The translations under genes and the position numbers were made by a program. From contig CM049321.1 in NCBI GenBank assembly GCA_026874595.1, positions 9,484,979-9,548,978 on the forward strand: a stretch of 64,000 nt of DNA. The letters run 5' to 3'. Shown here one piece after another: positions 54,700 to 64,000 of this stretch. The notes beneath the pieces are model-generated. The model saw only the letters and a program-made list of their open reading frames with translations. It did no database searches and was not told the DNA's origin. This DNA is from Sipunculus nudus (taxonomy: Eukaryota > Annelida > Sipuncula > Golfingiida > Sipunculidae). Each line of letters begins with the position of its first letter. Position 1 is the first letter of the stretch.

Positions 54700-56879
54700 A
54701 CAGATGTCTCTTTTATTGTGTGCAGCAGTATTGCATGTGTAGTGCTAGCATTGTCGGTTGCTATGGGAGACGTGCGAGCCGGGCCGGCCCACGAGTGGGG
54801 TCTGACGTGTAGAAACACAGCGCTCATGCTTATCTGGATCTTTCTGGGCTGGTCGCGCTCTATGTATCTTGTTATGTTCTTTGGGCGTGTGTATTATGAA
54901 TTGTTGGGTTCTTTCGATTGTTCATGAAATAGAAATTTCTAGAATTTTCGGATGAAAAGTTATAGATAGGGGCTGTGTTTTAGAGTCGAGGGGAGGAGAG
55001 GGAAATATTCAAGCGGACACAGAAGAGTGTGAGTCAGATTTGGATCTATCCGATAATTGCAGTAGTGTCAGGGATTCTACGAACTCTATGCAGATTTAGT
55101 GCGGCCTGTCTCCAGTTTCCTTTCGGGAATTATACAAGAGCGTTACTTTGTACTATTCGAACTGTTTACGTGGATTATTATTTTAAAGGACTTGTCGGGC
55201 TGTGACAGTGGTGGTATCCGGAAAAGCCTTGGATCCGGAGTCTGGTACTATACACTTTATTTATTATACTGTGTAATTGTATTGATATACTGTTATACTG
55301 TTGTTATACTGTGTAAATGCATTGATTTAGTGACACTGGTTACGGCCAAACTCTCATGTTAGAAAATACTGCCATTTTCTTTAAGGTCTTTTACTGGTGC
55401 ACATGCACTTGTTTATGGTGTGTTTTCAGAAAAGCGCACGTCAGCTCCGCTTCAGAGTATACATTAAAAGTCAGATCTGATTTCTGGGAATATTACTGTA
55501 GGCTTAAGAACTGCTTTACCCTTTAAGGGAATTCAGTTGCTGCTAGGCAATGATGTTGCAGGTGACAAAGTACAGCCTGAAAGTCAGGAAATTCCTGGTT
55601 TGTATCCTTCATGTTCTGTAACTAGAACAATGACCAAGAAAAACACACATGGGGATAATGGTCCAGATAATAACACTCTGAGAGTTTTTTTACAACTTTT
55701 GGATTACCAAATCCGTCAAGTCTGACCAAGGGTCTAATCTTATGCCTGGGTTATTCCAGCAAGTCATGCTTGAGCTAGGTATAAAACAATACAGCTCTTC
55801 GCCATACCATCCTGAAAGGCAAGCCGCCCTCGAGCGTTTTCACCCGATATTAAAAACTTGATTCGGACTTATGACACACAGAAATACTTGGATAAAGGAA
55901 TCCACCTATTGCTGTTTGCTGTCAGAGAATCCTTTCAAGAGTCTTTGTGTTTCAGTCCCTTTGAACTAGTTTTTGGACATTTAGTTCGCGGTCCATTAAA
56001 CAGATTCGCTTGTGTGAAAATCCTTGTTCTCTTAGTTTGTTGCAGTATGTCTTAGACTTTCGCACTAAACTTCAAAATGCTTGTGTGATTGCAAAGTCTA
56101 ATCTAAAATATGGACAAAGGAAAATGAAACTTAATTTTGACAAGCACACTGTAAGTAGGACGTTTGAGCCTTGTGAAAGGGTCCTTGCCTTACTTCCTAT
56201 CCCTGGCAGACCTCTGGAAGCTAGGTATTTTGGTCCTTACATTGTTGACAAGAAAAACAGAGATTTAAATTACATACTGCTAACACCAGGTAGGCATAAG
56301 AAAAAAAAACAACTGTGCCATGATAACATATTGAAACCATATCATAACAGAAATAGCACATCAGATGTTGTACATAATGTTTCTGCTGTTAATTGTGTAA
56401 AACTGACCCTGAACGAGTTAAAGTAGATACTGAGTGTAAGTGTGATGTAGACATTCCAACGAGAACTAACATATTGTGCCACCACGTCGATGTTGGCAAG
56501 CGCAGACAAGCAGCATCCTTATAGACTGAATTCAGAAAAAAAAGTATCAACAAGATGAGGTTCAATATTTGCTGGACAATGATTTTATTGAACCTAGGAA
56601 CAGTAACTACGGTTCACCATGTATTCTTGTGCCAAAACCTGATGGAAGTTACCATATGTGCACAGATTATCGAAAACTAAACTCTGTCACCAAGACTGAC
56701 ACGTTCCCGATTCCGAGGAACGATGCTTGTGTTGATAGAGTCGGTAGCTCCAGATATGTTTCCAAAATTGACTTGCTAAAAGAATTCTGGCAAGTTCCGC
56801 TGACAGAACGAGCCTTAGAAGTGTCCGTATTTGAGACGCCGCAAGGACTCTACCAGTTAGGGCCCTACGCGGGCTGAAA
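54279..56879 (+). mobile_element. Array unit 2
   Basis: Same layout as unit 1 at +2601. LTR part 54,696-55,332; integrase and RT remnants as listed for unit 1. Carries C at 55,408 like unit 1 and the CCTATCCCTGG form (proline codon instead of alanine) of units 3-5 in the integrase end. Confidence 0.9.
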
Positions 56880-57254
56880 AAGTCGGTAAGAGGTTCCTCT
56901 AGAAACCGTCACGAATGTCTGGCCTGTCTTAGCAGTTGATTTTCATGTGAATTTCACTTGATGACAGGTCTGATATAAAATTAATGTTGAATAAACAAGT
57001 AATGGAGGACTAAAAAGTGCGCAGTTACGTCAAGGTAACCTTCTAACCTTAGAAATTTAAACAGGTTTAAAAGTATATATTAAGGAATCATGAACCCTTC
57101 CGGTTTTCAATAAACAAAAATTAACATATGTATATAAACAAAAGGAATAAAACAAATGTGTAAAGAACAATGATTAAACTCTAAAATAGGCACATCAAAC
57201 TCCTTAAGACCTCGATGCAGCACAACACAGAAACAGAGCTATGATTATGCATAC

Positions 57255-57302
<48 letters not shown>

Positions 57303-59482
57303 ACAGATGTCTCTTTTATTGTGTGCAGCAGTATTGCATGTGTAGTGCTAGCATTGTCGGTTGCTATGGGAGACGTGCGAGCCGGGCCGGCCCACGAGTG
57401 GGGTCTGACGTGTAGAAACACAGCGCTCATGCTTATCTGGATCTTTCTGGGCTGGTCGCGCTCTATGTATCTTGTTATGTTCTTTGGGCGTGTGTATTAT
57501 GAATTGTTGGGTTCTTTCGATTGTTCATGAAATAGAAATTTCTAGAATTTTCGGATGAAAAGTTATAGATAGGGGCTGTGTTTTAGAGTCGAGGGGAGGA
57601 GAGGGAAATATTCAAGCGGACACAGAAGAGTGTGAGTCAGATTTGGATCTATCCGATAATTGCAGTAGTGTCAGGGATTCTACGAACTCTATGCAGATTT
57701 AGTGCGGCCTGTCTCCAGTTTCCTTTCGGGAATTATACAAGAGCGTTACTTTGTACTATTCGAACTGTTTACGTGGATTATTATTTTAAAGGACTTGTCG
57801 GGCTGTGACAGTGGTGGTATCCGGAAAAGCCTTGGATCCGGAGTCTGGTACTATACACTTTATTTATTATACTGTGTAATTGTATTGATATACTGTTATA
57901 CTGTTGTTATACTGTGTAAATGCATTGATTTAGTGACACTGGTTACGGCCAAACTCTCATGTTAGAAAATACTGCCATTTTCTTTAAGGTCTTTTACTGG
58001 TGCACATGCATTTGTTTATGGTGTGTTTTCAGAAAAGCGCACGTCAGCTCCGCTTCAGAGTATACATTAAAAGTCAGATCTGATTTCTGGGAATATTACT
58101 GTAGGCTTAAGAACTGCTTTACCCTTTAAGGGAATTCAGTTGCTGCTAGGCAATGATGTTGCAGGTGACAAAGTACAGCCTGAAAGTCAGGAAATTCCTG
58201 GTTTGTATCCTTCATGTTCTGTAACTAGAACAATGACCAAGAAAAACACACATGGGGATAATGGTCCAGATAATAACACTCTGAGAGTTTTTTTACAACT
58301 TTTGGATTACCAAATCCGTCAAGTCTGACCAAGGGTCTAATCTTATGCCTGGGTTATTCCAGCAAGTCATGCTTGAGCTAGGTATAAAACAATACAGCTC
58401 TTCGCCATACCATCCTGAAAGGCAAGCCGCCCTCGAGCGTTTTCACCCGATATTAAAAACTTGATTCGGACTTATGACACACAGAAATACTTGGATAAAG
58501 GAATCCACCTATTGCTGTTTGCTGTCAGAGAATCCTTTCAAGAGTCTTTGTGTTTCAGTCCCTTTGAACTAGTTTTTGGACATTTAGTTCGCGGTCCATT
58601 AAACAGATTCGCTTGTGTGAAAATCCTTGTTCTCTTAGTTTGTTGCAGTATGTCTTAGACTTTCGCACTAAACTTCAAAATGCTTGTGTGATTGCAAAGT
58701 CTAATCTAAAATATGGACAAAGGAAAATGAAACTTAATTTTGACAAGCACACTGTAAGTAGGACGTTTGAGCCTTGTGAAAGGGTCCTTGCCTTACTTCC
58801 TATCCCTGGCAGACCTCTGGAAGCTAGGTATTTTGGTCCTTACATTGTTGACAAGAAAAACAGAGATTTAAATTACATACTGCTAACACCAGGTAGGCAT
58901 AAGAAAAAAAAACAACTGTGCCATGATAACATATTGAAACCATATCATAACAGAAATAGCACATCAGATGTTGTACATAATGTTTCTGCTGTTAATTGTG
59001 TAAAACTGACCCTGAACGAGTTAAAGTAGATACTGAGTGTAAGTGTGATGTAGACATTCCAACGAGAACTAACATATTGTGCCACCACGTCGATGTTGGC
59101 AAGCGCAGACAAGCAGCATCCTTATAGACTGAATTCAGAAAAAAAAGTATCAACAAGATGAGGTTCAATATTTGCTGGACAATGATTTTATTGAACCTAG
59201 GAACAGTAACTACGGTTCACCATGTATTCTTGTGCCAAAACCTGATGGAAGTTACCATATGTGCACAGATTATCGAAAACTAAACTCTGTCACCAAGACT
59301 GACACGTTCCCGATTCCGAGGAACGATGCTTGTGTTGATAGAGTCGGTAGCTCCAGATATGTTTCCAAAATTGACTTGCTAAAAGAATTCTGGCAAGTTC
59401 CGCTGACAGAACGAGCCTTAGAAGTGTCCGTATTTGAGACGCCGCAAGGACTCTACCAGTTAGGGCCCTACGCGGGCTGAAA
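56880..59482 (+). mobile_element. Array unit 3 (2,603 bp)
   Basis: Two extra bases in the (AT)n tract; T at 58,011 shared with units 4 and 5. Same breaks. Confidence 0.9.
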
Positions 59483-59857
59483 AAGTCGGTAAGAGGTTCC
59501 TCTAGAAACCGTCACGAATGTCTGGCCTGTCTTAGCAGTTGATTTTCATGTGAATTTCACTTGATGACAGGTCTGATATAAAATTAATGTTGAATAAACA
59601 AGTAATGGAGGACTAAAAAGTGCGCAGTTACGTCAAGGTAACCTTCTAACCTTAGAAATTTAAACAGGTTTAAAAGTATATATTAAGGAATCATGAACCC
59701 TTCCGGTTTTCAATAAACAAAAATTAACATATGTATATAAACAAAAGGAATAAAACAAATGTGTAAAGAACAATGATTAAACTCTAAAATAGGCACATCA
59801 AACTCCTTAAGACCTCGATGCAGCACAACACAGAAACAGAGCTATGATTATGCATAC

Positions 59858-59903
<46 letters not shown>

Positions 59904-62083
59904 ACAGATGTCTCTTTTATTGTGTGCAGCAGTATTGCATGTGTAGTGCTAGCATTGTCGGTTGCTATGGGAGACGTGCGAGCCGGGCCGGCCCACGAGT
60001 GGGGTCTGACGTGTAGAAACACAGCGCTCATGCTTATCTGGATCTTTCTGGGCTGGTCGCGCTCTATGTATCTTGTTATGTTCTTTGGGCGTGTGTATTA
60101 TGAATTGTTGGGTTCTTTCGATTGTTCATGAAATAGAAATTTCTAGAATTTTCGGATGAAAAGTTATAGATAGGGGCTGTGTTTTAGAGTCGAGGGGAGG
60201 AGAGGGAAATATTCAAGCGGACACAGAAGAGTGTGAGTCAGATTTGGATCTATCCGATAATTGCAGTAGTGTCAGGGATTCTACGAACTCTATGCAGATT
60301 TAGTGCGGCCTGTCTCCAGTTTCCTTTCGGGAATTATACAAGAGCGTTACTTTGTACTATTCGAACTGTTTACGTGGATTATTATTTTAAAGGACTTGTC
60401 GGGCTGTGACAGTGGTGGTATCCGGAAAAGCCTTGGATCCGGAGTCTGGTACTATACACTTTATTTATTATACTGTGTAATTGTATTGATATACTGTTAT
60501 ACTGTTGTTATACTGTGTAAATGCATTGATTTAGTGACACTGGTTACGGCCAAACTCTCATGTTAGAAAATACTGCCATTTTCTTTAAGGTCTTTTACTG
60601 GTGCACATGCATTTGTTTATGGTGTGTTTTCAGAAAAGCGCACGTCAGCTCCGCTTCAGAGTATACATTAAAAGTCAGATCTGATTTCTGGGAATATTAC
60701 TGTAGGCTTAAGAACTGCTTTACCCTTTAAGGGAATTCAGTTGCTGCTAGGCAATGATGTTGCAGGTGACAAAGTACAGCCTGAAAGTCAGGAAATTCCT
60801 GGTTTGTATCCTTCATGTTCTGTAACTAGAACAATGACCAAGAAAAACACACATGGGGATAATGGTCCAGATAATAACACTCTGAGAGTTTTTTTACAAC
60901 TTTTGGATTACCAAATCCGTCAAGTCTGACCAAGGGTCTAATCTTATGCCTGGGTTATTCCAGCAAGTCATGCTTGAGCTAGGTATAAAACAATACAGCT
61001 CTTCGCCATACCATCCTGAAAGGCAAGCCGCCCTCGAGCGTTTTCACCCGATATTAAAAACTTGATTCGGACTTATGACACACAGAAATACTTGGATAAA
61101 GGAATCCACCTATTGCTGTTTGCTGTCAGAGAATCCTTTCAAGAGTCTTTGTGTTTCAGTCCCTTTGAACTAGTTTTTGGACATTTAGTTCGCGGTCCAT
61201 TAAACAGATTCGCTTGTGTGAAAATCCTTGTTCTCTTAGTTTGTTGCAGTATGTCTTAGACTTTCGCACTAAACTTCAAAATGCTTGTGTGATTGCAAAG
61301 TCTAATCTAAAATATGGACAAAGGAAAATGAAACTTAATTTTGACAAGCACACTGTAAGTAGGACGTTTGAGCCTTGTGAAAGGGTCCTTGCCTTACTTC
61401 CTATCCCTGGCAGACCTCTGGAAGCTAGGTATTTTGGTCCTTACATTGTTGACAAGAAAAACAGAGATTTAAATTACATACTGCTAACACCAGGTAGGCA
61501 TAAGAAAAAAAAACAACTGTGCCATGATAACATATTGAAACCATATCATAACAGAAATAGCACATCAGATGTTGTACATAATGTTTCTGCTGTTAATTGT
61601 GTAAAACTGACCCTGAACGAGTTAAAGTAGATACTGAGTGTAAGTGTGATGTAGACATTCCAACGAGAACTAACATATTGTGCCACCACGTCGATGTTGG
61701 CAAGCGCAGACAAGCAGCATCCTTATAGACTGAATTCAGAAAAAAAAGTATCAACAAGATGAGGTTCAATATTTGCTGGACAATGATTTTATTGAACCTA
61801 GGAACAGTAACTACGGTTCACCATGTATTCTTGTGCCAAAACCTGATGGAAGTTACCATATGTGCACAGATTATCGAAAACTAAACTCTGTCACCAAGAC
61901 TGACACGTTCCCGATTCCGAGGAACGATGCTTGTGTTGATAGAGTCGGTAGCTCCAGATATGTTTCCAAAATTGACTTGCTAAAAGAATTCTGGCAAGTT
62001 CCGCTGACAGAACGAGCCTTAGAAGTGTCCGTATTTGAGACGCCGCAAGGACTCTACCAGTTAGGGCCCTACGCGGGCTGAAA
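59483..62083 (+). mobile_element. Array unit 4
   Basis: Indistinguishable from unit 3 by eye apart from the (AT)n length. Confidence 0.9.
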
Positions 62084-62458
62084 AAGTCGGTAAGAGGTTC
62101 CTCTAGAAACCGTCACGAATGTCTGGCCTGTCTTAGCAGTTGATTTTCATGTGAATTTCACTTGATGACAGGTCTGATATAAAATTAATGTTGAATAAAC
62201 AAGTAATGGAGGACTAAAAAGTGCGCAGTTACGTCAAGGTAACCTTCTAACCTTAGAAATTTAAACAGGTTTAAAAGTATATATTAAGGAATCATGAACC
62301 CTTCCGGTTTTCAATAAACAAAAATTAACATATGTATATAAACAAAAGGAATAAAACAAATGTGTAAAGAACAATGATTAAACTCTAAAATAGGCACATC
62401 AAACTCCTTAAGACCTCGATGCAGCACAACACAGAAACAGAGCTATGATTATGCATAC

Positions 62459-62504
<46 letters not shown>

Positions 62505-64000
62505 ACAGATGTCTCTTTTATTGTGTGCAGCAGTATTGCATGTGTAGTGCTAGCATTGTCGGTTGCTATGGGAGACGTGCGAGCCGGGCCGGCCCACGAG
62601 TGGGGTCTGACGTGTAGAAACACAGCGCTCATGCTTATCTGGATCTTTCTGGGCTGGTCGCGCTCTATGTATCTTGTTATGTTCTTTGGGCGTGTGTATT
62701 ATGAATTGTTGGGTTCTTTCGATTGTTCATGAAATAGAAATTTCTAGAATTTTCGGATGAAAAGTTATAGATAGGGGCTGTGTTTTAGAGTCGAGGGGAG
62801 GAGAGGGAAATATTCAAGCGGACACAGAAGAGTGTGAGTCAGATTTGGATCTATCCGATAATTGCAGTAGTGTCAGGGATTCTACGAACTCTATGCAGAT
62901 TTAGTGCGGCCTGTCTCCAGTTTCCTTTCGGGAATTATACAAGAGCGTTACTTTGTACTATTCGAACTGTTTACGTGGATTATTATTTTAAAGGACTTGT
63001 CGGGCTGTGACAGTGGTGGTATCCGGAAAAGCCTTGGATCCGGAGTCTGGTACTATACACTTTATTTATTATACTGTGTAATTGTATTGATATACTGTTA
63101 TACTGTTGTTATACTGTGTAAATGCATTGATTTAGTGACACTGGTTACGGCCAAACTCTCATGTTAGAAAATACTGCCATTTTCTTTAAGGTCTTTTACT
63201 GGTGCACATGCATTTGTTTATGGTGTGTTTTCAGAAAAGCGCACGTCAGCTCCGCTTCAGAGTATACATTAAAAGTCAGATCTGATTTCTGGGAATATTA
63301 CTGTAGGCTTAAGAACTGCTTTACCCTTTAAGGGAATTCAGTTGCTGCTAGGCAATGATGTTGCAGGTGACAAAGTACAGCCTGAAAGTCAGGAAATTCC
63401 TGGTTTGTATCCTTCATGTTCTGTAACTAGAACAATGACCAAGAAAAACACACATGGGGATAATGGTCCAGATAATAACACTCTGAGAGTTTTTTTACAA
63501 CTTTTGGATTACCAAATCCGTCAAGTCTGACCAAGGGTCTAATCTTATGCCTGGGTTATTCCAGCAAGTCATGCTTGAGCTAGGTATAAAACAATACAGC
63601 TCTTCGCCATACCATCCTGAAAGGCAAGCCGCCCTCGAGCGTTTTCACCCGATATTAAAAACTTGATTCGGACTTATGACACACAGAAATACTTGGATAA
63701 AGGAATCCACCTATTGCTGTTTGCTGTCAGAGAATCCTTTCAAGAGTCTTTGTGTTTCAGTCCCTTTGAACTAGTTTTTGGACATTTAGTTCGCGGTCCA
63801 TTAAACAGATTCGCTTGTGTGAAAATCCTTGTTCTCTTAGTTTGTTGCAGTATGTCTTAGACTTTCGCACTAAACTTCACAATGCTTGTGTGATTGCAAA
63901 GTCTAATCTAAAATATGGACAAAGGAAAATGAAACTTAATTTTGACAAGCACACTGTAAGTAGGACGTTTGAGCCTTGTGAAAGGGTCCTTGCCTTACTT
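62084..64000 (+). mobile_element. Array unit 5, truncated by window end
   Basis: 1,917 bp visible, ending inside the integrase C-terminal part. One private change (C at 63,880). Confidence 0.9.

Larger units (their letters stand above)
51676..64000 (+). repeat. Tandem array of a 2,601-bp retroelement-derived unit
   Basis: The junction phrase AAGTCGGTAAGAGGTTCC recurs with its G at 51,680, 54,281, 56,882, 59,485 and 62,086: spacings 2601, 2601, 2603, 2601. The 2-bp difference lies in the (AT)n tract of unit 3. Units are head to tail and nearly identical; the fifth is cut by the window end. Noted differences: C51,716, A51,758, T51,817 and G53,601 occur only in unit 1; C52,807 is shared by units 1 and 2 while units 3-5 have T; C63,880 only in unit 5. 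The array extends past the window, so copy number is unknown. Confidence 0.95.

Noticed and set aside
51676-64000. A series of functional gag-pol genes
   Set aside because: Every unit lacks the protease active site, the first integrase Asp, the RT Y-x-D-D motif and RNase H, and shares several frame breaks.

Overview
The window looks like a repeat-rich metazoan genome, most likely a bivalve mollusc. The evidence is AT-rich non-coding DNA with long (AT)n tracts, decayed retroelements of several classes, tRNA-like SINE heads, and elements built like the bivalve 'pearl' family (terminal hairpin, GTCC-type microsatellite, core repeats of about 145-160 bp). There are no bacterial-style operons and no complete host gene. 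The only host-gene evidence is two Thr/Ser/Pro-coding mini-exons (131-181 and 1432-1485, minus strand) and a possible Cys-rich terminal exon (3697-3967, minus strand).

Layout. 0-6 kb: the exon candidates, a Penelope-like fragment lying between the two mini-exons, diverged short tandem repeats and a small BEL/Pao-like remnant. 7-9 kb: a GC-rich-ended, hAT-like non-autonomous element. 9.7-11.3 kb and 18.3-20 kb: two related pearl-like elements in opposite orientation. 11.4-12.4 kb: a segment repeated at 41.8-42.8 kb. 13.9-15.2 kb: a CR1/Rex1-like LINE fragment. 15.3-16.2 kb: a solo LTR. 20.3-24.5 kb: a Tx1/L1-like LINE, nearly full length in ORF2 but broken. 24.8-26.3 kb: diverged tandem repeats. 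27.3-35.5 kb: a nested palindromic complex whose arms carry a monomer of about 20 bp (CCCATATTGTAATAA type), interrupted by a solo LTR and by a pearl-like element. 36.7-37.7 kb: a tandem duplication with a SINE in one copy. 38.5-40.2 kb: an internally deleted PIF/Harbinger element. 46.4-48.2 kb: a degenerate RTE-type LINE.

From 51,676 to the window end lies a head-to-tail array of a 2,601-bp unit (five copies, the last cut by the window edge). Each unit joins about 420 bp of other DNA, an (AT)n tract, most of an LTR, and fragments of an LTR retroelement in the order protease, integrase, reverse transcriptase. That order fits Gmr1-like Ty3/gypsy elements. All copies share the same breaks and differ by only a few bases, so a dead element was amplified recently.

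No set of genes here works together as a pathway. The biology on show is mobile-element decay, nesting and satellite formation. Family names come from reading motifs by eye; no database search was run.
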